DNA from: Meconema thalassinum
Lineage: Eukaryota; Arthropoda; Insecta; Orthoptera; Tettigoniidae
Assembly (NCBI GenBank): GCA_946902985.2
Contig: OX336388.2
Span: 367,833,387 to 367,897,386, forward strand
DNA length: 64,000 nt
Direction: 5' to 3'
Of this stretch, positions 1 through 11,760 are shown in pieces. A program made the translations under genes and the position numbers. The first letter of the stretch is position 1, and each line of letters begins with the position of its first letter. The notes below the pieces were generated by a model. The model was not told where the DNA came from, made no database searches, and saw only the letters and a program-made list of their open reading frames with translations.

Positions 1-646
1 AACCATCCGATCTCTACCAAACTTTGCAACAACATACCTTTATGGAGGGAGCATCCTTTGACCAATCTAATAGGTCATTAGCATAATAGATTGCGGATGG
101 CGGCCATCTTTATGTCAAAATTGATTCCCCCTATTAATTCGAACACGGTGGAACCGAATCAACGAAATTTGGTACAGAGGTAGCACTAGCAAAGGGCACC
201 TCAGTGTCATGTTTTATATCACCGCTATCTTGACGGAAACGTAATCGCGGCCACCCAAATTTTAAGAGCTGAAATGTAATTACGACCAACCTAATAATCT
301 AGGCTCTTCCAAATTTTGCAACACCATATCTTTATGTGGGAAACATATTCTGACCAAACTGCAAGAACATCAGCCCAATAGTTTGCAGATGGTGGCCAAG
401 TATGTGTGCAAATCGATTCCCCCTATCAATTCAAACACGGTGAAACCGAATTGAACGAAATTTGGTATAGAGGTAGCACTAGCAAAGGGCACCTCATATT
501 CATGTTTAATATCCCTATAGCACGTTGTATTTCAACAAGCTCCTACAACCAACATTCAATCATACTCCTTGAAAAGGACAAAGAGTTATAACAATGCCCA
601 TGCATTTAGGAGAAAGTAGGCTATATGTTCTTTACTGAACATCTTG
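1..646 (+). mobile_element. HINE-A (Helentron-like, non-autonomous), 3' part
   Basis: At least two tandem units of about 290 bp; the phrase AAATTTGGTA-AGAGGTAGCAC recurs near 170 and 457. The 3' end at 611-646 has the family motif GAAAGTAGGCTATAT, a GTTC-TTTACT-GAAC type hairpin and terminal CTTG followed by TT. The 5' end lies outside the window. Open frames here are repeat shadows: the same peptide recurs in other copies with stops. The Helentron/HINE assignment rests on the terminal hairpin and TT target, not on a coded Rep/helicase. Confidence 0.6.
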
Positions 647-736
647 TTTTTATATTAAGTTATAGATATTTCTGTCATTGTAATCATTCGAACGATTTCA
701 CGAAAAAGAGCTATTAATTTTCTTTTTACTTTCCAG

Positions 737-940
737 GAGGAGGCCGTGCCAGCCATAGACACCGACGTAGGACATTATTCGACCCTACATGTACAATATT
801 GCACCAAATATTTTTTTAAATTTCACAAATGTTTTTTTATAATTGTCGCTGTTAAAACCACAAACCAAATGTTCATTAAAACGCATGTTATCAACTGTGC
901 ATGTGAGTATGTTTTTTGTCGGTCTTTGTTATTCATTTAG
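737..940 (+). other. exon-like open segment after a splice-acceptor-like tract (weak)
   Basis: A pyrimidine-rich tract ending TTTCCAG at 730-736 is followed by a frame open to a TAG at 938-940, about 67 codons starting E-E-A-V-P-A-I-D-T-D-V. I do not recognise the peptide. The second half is AT-rich and low in complexity, so chance is quite possible. It could be a terminal exon of a host or mobile-element gene. Confidence 0.15.
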
Positions 941-1479
941 CAAATCTTGCGTCGTTTTATGATTTTTACAAGGGCGTCGCATAACCAACTCAACGTGGCG
1001 TTCAACTTATTCTGGCTGTAGCTCGTGCATTATTAGACGTACGAACAAACAAAAGACACTTCTGGAAATCTAAAAACATACTCTTTCGTTCTGTTCATCT
1101 TATATTCCTTTATCCGCATGTTTTGGTCACTTAAAACCGCGTTGATTGAAAACAAAAATTAAAAATTTAATTTCGCGGTTTTTTGTTTTTTATCGACCGG
1201 AAGTGATCAAATGTTGCTTTTCTTACGTTTTTTAGAACCTGCATGTTATCCTCTTTCATTTGATACCATACTTTGTCGATTTTGGATAAACGATTCGTTT
1301 TTTACGGGTGCTCCAGGAATATCCTGGAATTCCAGGTTTCTAGGCCTGGAAAACAAGGAAGCCGGCATCAGAAGCTTGGAGAATTTTAGTATGTTGTTCC
1401 CCAGGGTCAAATTGTCAAATTCTCAGAAAATTAGCTTTACATGATTTTTTTCAACCTTAAATCCTAAAATGCCTGGGCT
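941..1479. other. unassigned AT-rich sequence
   Basis: No gene or recognised element. It contains an imperfect inverted pair: TTTTGGTCACTT near 1120 followed by AAAACCGCG, and CGCGGTTTTTTG followed by AAGTGATCAAA near 1171-1211. This may mark a small degraded TIR element. Confidence 0.3.
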
Positions 1480-1690
1480 ATGATTGGTCACACAACTGTT
1501 TCATAATGAAAATCTTGATCTCTGATTGGTTGGAGAAACTGTGTCATAATCATAACTAGTACTTTAATGACCCCAAATAAAGTACAGTTTTCTGACATAT
1601 AATATTAACATTTTAACATCGTCGAACATAAATATAACCTAAGTTATCCTCTGAAGTTACTGTTGTTTGGCTCTGAGAGATTGTAGAGAA
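1480..1690 (+). repeat. dispersed repeat D1, copy 1
   Basis: Shares blocks with 37840-38030 in the same orientation, including CTCTGATTGGT, AGTACAGTTTTCTGAC, TATAATATT and CATCGTCGAACATAAA. The element class is unknown. Confidence 0.5.
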
Positions 1691-2400
1691 CATAATTTCT
1701 GTAATTTTCTACAGTAACAAGATTTACCGCACACCGTTTATAACCAGCGAGTAATGATATTTACAGTAATTTTAATTATACGAAAAAGTTCGGGTAATAC
1801 TCCATTTTTTTCTGTACCAATTCCACCATTCTTGCATAACTAATCCTATTTCCAAACTCATTCCATGTACATTATCAAACAATGAGTTGCCAAATTGAAA
1901 ATATTGTGTTTGAACATAACACGCAGCCCTTGGCATTGATTAAAAGATTCATCAACTTTTACGTGATGTAATGTTGTTGTTGTTGTTGTTTTCACTGCCA
2001 GTTGTCAGTCGGTCAGTACGAGTTACCCAAAGACTGGGCGCGGGAACAATGTATATGGACAATCTCTACATAGTATAAAACAAAATCCCCGATTCTTGGA
2101 TGTCACGGGTAATCTCGAGAACCACTGGATGGACTTTGATGCGGTGTTCACCATTCTGTAAAGGATATCTCGAGTAAGATTTCTGTAGAAAATAATTTAT
2201 TTATGATCAAAGGAAGCCAAGCAGTAACGATTTCAGTGGAAAAGTTGAAAAAAGAAACCTGACGTCCATGCGCTTTTTAAGCTTACGCTGGGTAAACGGT
2301 TAAAAATATCGAAATACTATGAGTGTAAGAAATGTTCAGCATGAATAGCTCTACAAAAAAGGCCGCGAGAGCATATCTTTATCTTCAATACATCGCCCAC
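1691..2400. other. unassigned sequence
   Basis: AT-rich, with a short GTT microsatellite at about 1972-1992. No supported gene or repeat boundary seen. Confidence 0.3.
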
Positions 2401-2806
2401 TATAAATGCATTTACGTTTTCATTTCTTCCAACAATCTCTTTTCAATTACTGAGGCGACAGTTTTCGAGCTAGCTATTGGCGAGCCTATCACCCCCGTTA
2501 CAGCCTAGCTAGCGGCCAGCCTATTACCCCAGATACAGCCAGCCACGAACTGTCGAGTCGTGTTGAGTTAAGACTTTAGAGAAAAGTGTTTGTGTTTTGA
2601 GATTCCCTAGAAGTGCAACTCGGCTTGTCTTCATTTCGCCTATGAACTTTACGTTCCGCAAAATAAACAGTCAAGTTAAGATTGGACGGAAGTTGGATTA
2701 GTGTTTTATGCCATTCTTAAATTACGTCTGACAAGAATTCGTTGCACATGCATCTCCATGATTAGGCCTATAAAATTAGTATTCCAGTCAGTGATTTTAA
2801 CTCATC

Positions 2807-2914
2807 ATGTCGAGACGTAAAACGGATATAGGTCGTAGTTCATCGACATCGAAAAAGAGCGCATTCATAACTGTTGCTGGGCGAAGCTGGGGCGGGTTGC
2901 TAGTAAGTAAATAA
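2807..2914 (+). CDS. short ORF or first-exon candidate, unknown
   Basis: A 35-codon frame begins ATG at 2807 and reads M-S-R-R-K-T-D-I-G-R-S-S-S-T-S-K-K-S-A-F before TAA at 2912-2914. A good donor-like GTAAGTA starts at 2903, so the coding part could end at 2902 and be spliced onward. A TATAAATG sequence lies at 2401-2408, about 400 bp upstream. The basic S-R-R-K-T-D-I-G-R start is faintly reminiscent of N termini of some Helitron polyproteins, but that is memory, not a search result. No downstream exon is seen. Confidence 0.2.
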   Translation: MSRRKTDIGRSSSTSKKSAFITVAGRSWGGLLVSK

Positions 2915-3190
2915 CACTCTTGGAAAAAATACATATATGTGTTATGATCATTGTTATAGTGCAGCATGTTTTTAGGATTATGCGTTTCGACCTTCCAGCA
3001 GTCATCATCAGATCACTGTGTTGAGATTTAAATGTATATACAATGTTATTTAACTACACAAACTTTGTAGTCCGTTAAATTAGTGTTTGTATTAAGAGTT
3101 GCAGTTTGAATCGCGTTATATCAGGCTAGTTTGTTTTGTTTGTTTTATTTTACCGGTTCGTGAAATACGTATGATTATTATGCATGTGGG
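2915..3190. other. unassigned sequence
   Basis: AT-rich; nothing recognised between the short ORF and the SINE. Confidence 0.3.
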
Positions 3191-3487
3191 TATAAAATTT
3201 AGAAGCAGGAACCATGGTGTGGGGGTAGCGTGCCTGCCTCTCACCGGGAGGCCCCGGGTTTGATTCTCCGCTCCGTCAGGGATTTTAGAAACTGACGCGA
3301 GGGCTGGAACGGGGTGCACACAGCCTCGTGAGGACAATTGAGTAGCTGTCTGACAGTGAGGCAGCGCCCCGGTCACGAAAACCCAGATTAACGACCGAGG
3401 GGACCCGATGCGCTGACCACGTGTCACCCCAATATCTGCAGGCCAATGGCTGGGCAGCGGTCGCTTGGTAGGCCTGGGCCCTTCATG
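3191..3487 (+). mobile_element. tRNA-headed SINE family A, copy 1
   Basis: A head like a tRNA gene (GTGTGGGGGTAGCGTGCCTG box-A-like region; GGGTTTGATTCTCC as a degenerate box B) is followed by a tRNA-unrelated body shared almost throughout with 55944-56260, including GAGTAGCTGTCTGACAGTGA and CCAATATCTGCAGGCC. The copy ends against the GGAAC-rich repeat. Confidence 0.8.
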
Positions 3488-3835
3488 CCAGGGACCCGGA
3501 ACAGAACGTAACGCGGAACGGAACTCTTGTCTATGTGGAACGGAGAAATTCCGTTATCTCCAAGGTTATTTCCAAGTTGTAACGTTACCGCTGTCTGTTC
3601 CAAGCGTAACGTTACCGTCCAGGAACGGAACTGATTCTGAAACCGTACCCGGTATCTGGAACAGTGGAACGTTAGCCGAGCCTGTACCGGTACAGCGTAT
3701 TGAAGACGGGTGGAACGTTACGTTGTCCCGTACCGAAATGAACAGAGGAATATCCGATACGTTACAGTTCGGAACCTTCTACTTATAATAACGGAACAAA
3801 CAGACGGAACGGAACGTTACAAATTTAACGGGATT
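3488..3835 (-). repeat. GGAAC/GTTAC-rich repeat, copy 1
   Basis: Very dense short motifs GGAAC, GTTCC, GTTAC, GTACC and GGTAC fill the interval. One terminus, CAGGGACCCGGAACAGAAC, matches inverted the ends near 15499 and 20473. Frames here are by-products of the motif density. Element class unknown. Confidence 0.55.
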
Positions 3836-5899
3836 GTATTGTTACAAGGCTGCTTTATGACGTCTCAAGGTCAAACAGAAGGCGTGCGATATAGCTGTTA
3901 TTTTTATTGGGACGACAGCGTTAGTGGTAAAATCACATCCAAACACGGTGCATGCATTTACTCACTCAATCCCATTTTCCCGCCCACCTCACAGCACGCC
4001 AGCCTTCTGTTTCAGCTAATGTAGAGATCCTGTACCCCAAAAGAAGCTGCGCGACTCCGTCCCCTCGTTGTGATCGGTTGATCAAAATATCTTTGGGATA
4101 CCGTACACGATTTGTGAGGTAGGGCAATGGGCAAAGCACAGTGCTATCAAGCGGTTCCGTGGCACCTTTTCCGTATATAACTAAGTATATCTAAGTTGCG
4201 GGAACACCGTAGTGTTTGTTTGTACTTCAACGTTGATTATCACCGAGACATGAGGTTTGAGCCCACATATAAAATTTATACATTTCAAGCTGCCTGGAGT
4301 TGGAGAGGCGAGTACAGACGATTCTCTAGTTTAATCAAATTTTGGTTGGCTTACATATCATTGACAACCATTTCATGTCTCTGCTTTCGGAATAAGGCTA
4401 TATTATGACTACCCACATCGTCACTCCAAAAGGACAGCGAAATACTTATTATTAGACTATTGTTATTATTATTATCATTAGACAGATATGTTATATTATT
4501 TTCATAATTATTAGTCAATAATGATTATTATTAGTATACTATTATTATTATATTTTTTATTATTCTAGACAATTGAGTTTGTACAGCAACAGAGAAACTA
4601 TCTTATATTATCGGGGCGCAGTTAGCCTGTTATTAGGGACCGGATTCTTAGGTTCGTATCTATTTTTCCCATACTTCTAAATACTTTTACGAATCACACT
4701 GAAAAGAGCCATATTCATGAATTCCGTACTACCTAAGAAACTAAATGATACGCGAGTACCTAAAAATAACTAATTGCAGTTTTGTACCATTTACTGTAGT
4801 ATATTCCAAATTTTGTCCATAATTCGTGAAATTAAATGTGAAGATAGTGTTTATTCCTAGAGCCAGTTGATTGAAAGCAATCCTACCTACCGGAAAAATG
4901 AAATATTTTCAGCACTTCACAGCTTATATATTATTGTTTGGTTATTTACCGAGAGGAAAGAGCGAATAAATCTCTTATTATTCCCAAGAATCCAATATTG
5001 TAAAGAAACAAAATTATTTGAACGAGATAGAGTGTGAAAATCATCTCTGACATCCTTAGCTTTATTGCAATCTCTAAAAGTGTAAAGTTATCGGTGATAA
5101 TTTGATTACGCGTCATTATGTAAAATATTTACTCTCTCGTTGCAATCAGATTGTCTACTAACAATTAGGTATTAATTTTAAGCCCTATGTAATGTATGTC
5201 AACTTTCGCTACCCTTTAAACATAAGAACCTATTGTAAAAACCCATTCTACCTAATAAAAACCTAAAAAGAACAATTTTATGTTTTTGAAAACCTAAAAT
5301 GACAATTTTAAAAACCACCAAAATCCGCCCCCTATTTATTATATTCTGATGGTTGGGTGGTAGAGCAGCGGACTCTTTACTGGGATAAACGCTAGGAAAG
5401 AAGAAGAAGGTTGGGTGGTTTCATAAGTAAGAAAACAGAAACATGGAAACAGAAGAGTGGAATAAGGCAAACTTCAAGCTGCGTCACGTTTTCACGAGGA
5501 CCTCGGCCCATGGGTTTGATCACAGATTCTGCGCAGAGAGAGGATACCACACCTGCACCATATGTGGACACAGTATCATATACTGTACTCACCTGCCAAG
5601 CTAGGACAAACTCACTAACTTTCTATTCTCAGAATGAAAACTTGTAACATTCACCCTATTGTTAACATCTGAACGCATTGTGTTTAAGAAATATTGTTAT
5701 AACTCAGCAAAAAAATGTATTAATTGTCCGCTTTGAAACGATTTTACCACATTTTCCAAAATGAGGGAATGGAATGAAACCTGACAAATTTATTCGCGGA
5801 AACGCACCCATACAATTTGGCAAATTTTTAAGATCTTCTACCCTTATTAAATTACGTCATAATTGACCCCCTCTAAACGTAGGAAAAATGAAAGGTTGT
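3836..5899. other. unassigned AT-rich sequence
   Basis: No supported gene. Contains an impure ATT/TTA microsatellite at about 4440-4565 and a weak tRNA-like fragment at 5350-5375 (GGTTGGGTGGTAGAGCAG). Short frames at 5392-5650 overlap on both strands and show no family motif. Confidence 0.3.
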
Positions 5900-6080
5900 G
5901 GTAAATGCGATAGTACTGCGGAGTTTCGGCTCAGGAGTGTTGGAACTTCACGGACTTGCTATTGTATATAGTTACACCACCGAACGGAGGCACCCGTGTT
6001 CACCTTAGGACCTCCGTGTAGATCTCACCGAATTTCCTGACGCGTGACTTGCCACGGAGGCACCTCGCTAGTTGTCCGGA

Positions 6081-8759
6081 TCATACAGGGCCCACAGCTA
6101 CTCCTATTTCAGTACACGAGCAATCGAGTCTTATACCAACCGGCCGAGTGGTTCGAGGCTGGTTGGGGTACCTCTGGTCGTATTGGGTACTGACGAGTGC
6201 TCGATAGTCCGGATATTGCGGCATTTGACGCACATTGGTAGTATATGCTAAAAGCATAAGTTGGCGTCGATAATTTAGAGGTGGAACACCCGATTCGGCG
6301 AGTAGGCTGTGTATCGGGCTGGTCCGGAAGGCACCAGTAGCCAGCCTAACGCCACTATGGTGGATACTGTCCAGCATTTTCAAGGTTGCCTGCCATTCTG
6401 AACCGTAAGCTGCAGAACCATAGTCTAGCCGGGACACGACGAGGGCTTGGTAGAACAGTAGCAGCACCACTCCGTCAGACCTCCACGTAGTGCTACTAAG
6501 AAACTTGAGCATGTTCAGTTTCCTGAGACACGTCGTTCTTAGTTGCCGTATATGGTGCTGCCACGTTAATGTGCTGTCAAAATGGAGCCCCAGGAAGCGA
6601 TAAGTGTCAACCAACGGCAACGCAGCATACCTGAGATGTAGTTCAGGGTGTAAGTGTAGCCTTCGGAGCCGACAAAAATGGACGACGGAGGATTTCGCTG
6701 ATGAAAACCGGCCGTGAGCCCACCTGTCGACCCGGTTAATAGCTCTCTGCAATTGCCGTTCCACAATTGACATACTTCCAGAGCTATAAAGCAGAGCTAA
6801 ATCGGCTACATACAGCGATGGAATTATCGTGGGCCCGGTGGCGGTAACAATGCCGTTTATGGCAACCTCGAACAAGGTGACAGAACAGAACCCTGAGGAA
6901 CTCCGTTTTCTTGGGTATAATATTGCGATATGTTCTACCGACCCTTACACGGAAGAGTCGGACGGACATGAAATTCGCTATGAAAGTCAGTAGATTACCA
7001 CGGAGTCCCCACTCATGAAGGGTGGAAAGGATCTCGTAGCGCCATATGGTGTCGTAGGCAATTCGGAGAAATGCCTCCTGTATGGCGCTCACAAGTCGCA
7101 CCAGATGGGCGGTGGTAGACATATGGGAGCGAAATCTAGACTGGTACTCTGACAGGAAGCCTCTCTCTTCCAGGAACCACACCAGTCGACGGTTCACCAT
7201 CTTCTCTCGCAGCTTACATAGGGCATTTGACAGGCAAATGGGCCTATAGCTGCTGACAAGTTTGGGATCCTTTCCAGCCTTGGGAACCGGTATCACGATC
7301 CAATCTCGCCATTGAGATGGAAACTGCCCATCAATCCATATACGATTGAAGAGGACCAACAATTGCTTTATACTGGACTCGCACAGATGTTTTAACATTT
7401 GATTCTGTATGCTATCCGGTCCGGGAGCCGTATCCCTACACAGTGAAAGCGCATTGCGCAGTTCCCAATCAGAGAATGGTACATTGTAGAACTACAAAGC
7501 AGCAGTGGCAAAGGACAAGGGGTGAGCCTCCGCCTCCCGCTTCAGAGTCAGAAACGTAGGATCGTAACTTCCAGAACAGGATACATCATTGAATTGCGAT
7601 CCAATACTGTTGGCAAAGGCGAGTTGTTCCGTGATGGTGTCTCCTATGATGTAGACCCCGTGTGCCATCAATGATATCGGGAGTCTGGAGATCCGACGAA
7701 GCTTAGTCCACACTTGAGATGAAGGAGTGTCGTCATAAACGACACATACTTTTCCCACGTGGTTTTATTACTCTCCCGAATCAGATATCGGGCTCTAGCA
7801 TGCATCCTTTTGAAGGTGATAAGGTTGTCCATAGTGTTTTGCCTCGGATAGCATTTGAAAGCACGTCGACGATCTTTAAAGGCTGCTGCAATCTCGGCTG
7901 TCCACCAAGGGACAAGTTTCCGGTGGGAGTTGCCGGATGAGGAAGGTATTGTTTCCTCAGCAGCAGCCAAAATACCATGCGTTATGTGAATGGCATGATC
8001 ATATACACTCTCAAAGGTATCTTTGGCAAAATCCGCACGTGCTGTGAAAGTTGGCCAATCAGCCCAACGGAGAAGCCATTGACTTGGTAATTCGATGGAT
8101 CTCTGGTTCGGAAGAGTAACGATAATCGGGAAATGGTCACTAATACAAAGGTCACCGTGTACACCCCACTGTAGCAGGGGAACCAGCACACGACAGCACA
8201 AGGTGATATCGATACTTGAATAAGTGCCGTGTGCAATAGAGAAGTGCGTAGGTTCCCCTGTGTTCAACAAATACAGCTCCAGCCGCCTGATGAGTCTCTC
8301 AAAATCTCTCCGTCCATCACTAGTGGTAGTGGAGCCCTAGATGGTGTTGTGGGCATTAATATATCCCAGAAGGAGAAAAGGAGGGGGGAGCTGAGGGACT
8401 AGATCCACCAGCTGGTATCAATCCAGTTGAGAATCAGGTGGAATGTACACGTTACATACTGTTGCCATTACTGGCAACGAAGCACTAACTGCAACTGCTT
8501 CTAGCTGAGTACGCAACGGCACCTCTTCACTAAAGAGGCTAGAGTGGACGAGAATGCAGACGCCACCGACGGCCACAGCTCCATCCACCGGGTCTTCAGA
8601 GAAGAGTTTGAAGTAACGCATTATTGTCTCATGTCCAGGACGAAACCTGGATTCCTGAAGACAGACAATGGTTGCCGTGAACGAAAATATTAATTGACGT
8701 AACTCATTGAGATGACCAGAATAGCTATTACAGTTCCATTGTAAGTAGAATTGGGTCTT
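6081..8759 (-). pseudogene. LINE ORF2 (APE endonuclease + reverse transcriptase), disrupted
   Basis: The frame restarts right after the ORF1 stop with an APE N terminus (QFYLQWNCNSYSGHL, then IVCLQESRFRPGH). The EN domain continues through NVYIPP to SIDITLC and SDHFPI, broken by a TGA near 8418 and a TAG near 8340; the family motif GDFNAHN reads GYINAHN, losing the catalytic Asp. A frameshift near 7700-7740 leads into the RT (PVPKAGKDP, SSYRPICLSNALCK), with an in-frame TAG at 7492-7494. The palm motif around the first RT aspartate is shortened (AFLRIAYDTIWR). A second frameshift near 6880 leads to YVAD where active enzymes have YVDD. The thumb (LGLHFDSTLTWQHHI) and a tail to 6081 follow. ORF2 normally nicks DNA and primes reverse transcription; this copy could not. 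Confidence 0.85.
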
Positions 8760-10505
8760 CTACTTACACTTGACCGTTTGCCACCATTCCCCATCTCTAG
8801 TTGGATATGATGGGGCAGGAGAGCACTCCTCAATCTCCACATCTCCGTCCGAAGACGAAGAAAATGGAGCGGGCAGTCCCCTGGATGGCGCGCGGTCCTC
8901 GTCGGACTTCACGAGTATCGCTCTTGGGGAAGAGCGAGAGCGGTGTCGAGGGACTTTCTCCCGGTCCGGAGACAGGGTGTCTGTCCCCGACACGTCCCGA
9001 AGAGATTTCTTTCTTGATCGGCGCTGACGTCTATTTGGGGAAGTAGATGGTCCCTTCCCCACAGACGCCAGTTCCTTACAAAACATGGCCACTCCTGCTG
9101 ACACCGCTCCACTGGTGGTGGTGGTGGGAGTGGAATGGCCAGCAGACACCTGAGCAGCCCTGTCTCTAGGAGAGGAAGAGAAACTGCGCTGAACCGTTCC
9201 TCTCTCCTTCGCCGATGTATTTTCCTATTTGTAGGGGAGTTCCTCCGTACGGACGAGTTTGGCTTCAGCCGGCTTCGCTCCCTTGATGGTGGTGGGAGCG
9301 GGAAGGCCAGCAGAGACAGTAGCCACTCCGTCAGGAGGAGGGCGAGAGAGAGGGCGACGAACCTTCTCTCTCATCTCCACTACAACTTTTGTCATATCGG
9401 GTGGACTGGAAGAAGGACCAGCCCTGGTCGGCAAACTCTTCTTTCCACTGTTAACTGGGGAAGACGTGTTAGCCGACCGGTTCGGAGAAGAAGAGGACTT
9501 CTCCGATTTCGCCGGTTTAGATGGTATAACTGTCGCCTTCTCTTCCTTGCCCGAAGAAGGTTGTGGGACCTCCTTCGGGCAGACAATTTTCGCTGGTACA
9601 GCGAGGGGTGATTTCAAATCTGCTGAATTACCGGACGTCGAGGGTACTACACTGGGAACTGTGACAGCAGGGGTGAATGAGGGCGTCGCTGCGGCCACAA
9701 ACGTCACCCGAAATTCGGGGGCATTCATATCACGGTACCTCTTGCGAGCATGGTGATATGAAAGCCGATGCAATGTTCTGATTTCTTGGATTTTGGCTTC
9801 TTTACAGAACTCAGGGCACTGCTTCGATCGTGGAGAGTGATTTCCTTGGCAGTTAGGACATATCGGGGGAGGCGTACACCTCTCACCCTCATGTGTCCCC
9901 TTGTCACACTCTCTACACACGGCCTTGGCAGTGCACCTGGCAGAAACATGCCCGAATTTCTGGCATTGATAACAGCACATAGGTGGAGGGATGTACGGTC
10001 GAACATCGCAGTGGTTCGATGTGACTTACATCTGCTTAGGTAAAACATCACCCTCAAAATGGAGTATAAAAGCGCCGGTATCGACGCTGTTCTCTCCAAT
10101 CTTTCGGGTGATGCGCCCGATCATGGTGACGCCTGTCTTCCCCAGATTCCGCAACAATTCCGCATCGCTATTCAAAATGAGTTTCCGATGGAAAATAACT
10201 CCACGGACCTCATTCAGCGTTTCGTGTTTTGAGACCTTAACGGGAATTTCGCTGAAATGCGTGCATCCCAGCAACGTTTCGGTTTGATGTCGGCTAATTG
10301 TATGCAGTAGGAGCTGTCCGTTCCGGAGCTTGGAAATCCCGTTTGGATCTCCACATTTCCCCTCGAATTCCTCGGAAAAGATTATTGATTGCACCACTTT
10401 GAAATAATCCCCGTCTGTCCTGGTAGCTACCAGGTAGCGAGGTGACTTGTCAACAGGGAAACGTGCATTGAAAGTTGTATTCCTGATCCGACACTCAAGA
10501 GACGG
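8760..10505 (-). pseudogene. LINE ORF1 (gag-like, three zinc knuckles), disrupted
   Basis: One frame runs about 580 codons with only two internal stops, a TAA at 10026-10028 and a TAG at 9225-9227. Near the N terminus PRYLVATRTDGDYFKVV resembles the RNA-binding core region of Jockey-type ORF1 proteins. The knuckles are CYQCQKFGHVSARC, CRECDKGTHEGERC and CPNCQGNHSPRSKQC, the usual triple set. The C-terminal half is basic and Ser/Pro-rich (RNP assembly/localisation in the family). The frame is closed upstream by TAG at 10506-10508, so the true start is uncertain. The ORF1 stop sits directly before ORF2 in the same frame. Confidence 0.8.
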
Positions 10506-10960
10506 CTATTTAAGGGGGCCACCCTCTGATGATTTATTGGGCCGCTTTCGCGTCATCCCGAAATCATCCTCCCCGAATACTACCTACTCCGAACGAGGGT
10601 CATCACTGTGGGCGCCACCCAGCCAAGGCAATACCTACCTGGCATAGCAGGTATTGCCCGGGGTCCCAGTGCCTTGAATAGGCACTTCCCCCTCGGTAGT
10701 GATATGTTTGGCGCAATTATTCAGCCGTGCAGAGACCTCCGTTGTGAGGCAGATACCACTGCAAGGGTACATGGCGCACTCACCTGACGGGATGGGGAAT
10801 ACCGTCCAGGCTTTCTGGCCAGATGGCCAAGTTGGTGGCCCTTCCCCAGGTAGCATGACGTGTATTTCTAAGGGTCAGACCAAAAATGGGACCGGAAGTC
10901 GAAAAAGGCCTTTTACGGCAGGCAGGGGATACCGTAGATGAATTTTCTCTTCCCATCGAC

Positions 10961-11760
10961 AGGTTGGATTTGTGATCACCAGGTTATGAAAGTTCCATAG
11001 GTGAATTTATGTTTATAGACTCTATCAACATACAAAATGTCAGTTTGATTGCTGTCAGATTATCAGATTTTGTGATCCGTCTAAATATTTTGGATGCTCG
11101 CAATATTGGATTGTAACATATGTAGGCCATAGAGTTATGTACTATTAAATGACTATTATTGCGTAGGTTCATTATTCAAACGTTGATTTCGATCACATGA
11201 TTGCGACACAAAAAGTGAAAAGATAATTTTAAAAATTTGCACAGCTGCCATCTTGAAGTTATGTAAACAATTTGAAAAAAATATGTCAGTGCATTGCAAA
11301 GTGCATAAACAATTGCTGTACCAAGTTTCACTGCGTTCGGATTTTTAACTCGCCAGAAAAGTCTATTGAAATGTTTCAATTCGCATAGCCACCATGTTCG
11401 TTTTGAAGTTAACAGGTTTCTGAAAGTCCCTTGAACGATTTTGTAGTAGTGCCTTTTATCACCGTACAAAATTTCAGGTTGATATGAGTAATAGATTCGG
11501 AGATATAGAATGCCGGTGAAATATTTCGCACAGCCGCCACGTTGGATTGATGAAACGTAATAAAATTTGTAGGGCACGGTCGGGGTCGGCCAGAATAGTA
11601 CTATGACCTTACCGAATTTAATTGAAATCTATCCAGCCACTTAGATTTTATTAGTGAGGGTGGGAGCACACACACGGACGCACACACACGGACACACACA
11701 CACACGGACAAAAGGTGATCTCATAAGACTATTTATTCATAAAAAGAAATAGGCTAAAAA
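10961..11760 (-). mobile_element. HINE-B, 5' part
   Basis: Reverse-oriented copy. The 5' end at the right has AGCCTATTTC plus an acacac microsatellite; repeated phrases CGCACAGCCGCCA and GGAGATATAGAATGCCGGTG match other HINE-B copies. The 3' part is missing where the LINE begins. Confidence 0.65.

Larger units (their letters stand above)
5900..10960 (-). mobile_element. decayed Jockey/R1-group LINE
   Basis: Non-LTR retrotransposon on the minus strand with a GC-rich 5' region (about 10509-10960), an ORF1 with three zinc knuckles and an ORF2 with APE-type endonuclease and reverse transcriptase. ORF2 stops soon after the RT/thumb region, and no RNase H domain or poly(A) tail is visible, so the 3' end (low coordinates) appears deleted or diverged. 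The 5' end abuts HINE-B at about 10961. Many stops, two frameshifts and lost catalytic residues show it is inactive. Confidence 0.85.

Noticed and set aside
406..591. Open frame beginning MQIDSPYQFKHGETEL in the left HINE-A
   Set aside because: The same peptide recurs in the repeat units at 51757-52047 and elsewhere with stops and frameshifts; it follows the 290-bp repeat, not a gene.
3465..4024. Overlapping plus-strand frames of about 105 codons
   Set aside because: They lie in the motif-dense GGAAC/GTTAC repeat and show no domain; the parallel repeat copies do not keep the frame.
5392..5647. Overlapping frames on both strands near a GTACTCACCTGCC motif (possible snRNA or gene)
   Set aside because: No snRNA core, Sm site or protein domain recognised, and frames on both strands argue for chance.
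8770..9756. Plus-strand frames of 80-165 codons opposite the LINE
   Set aside because: Antisense shadows of the GC-rich ORF1, whose zinc knuckles and ORF2 continuity fix the minus strand as coding.
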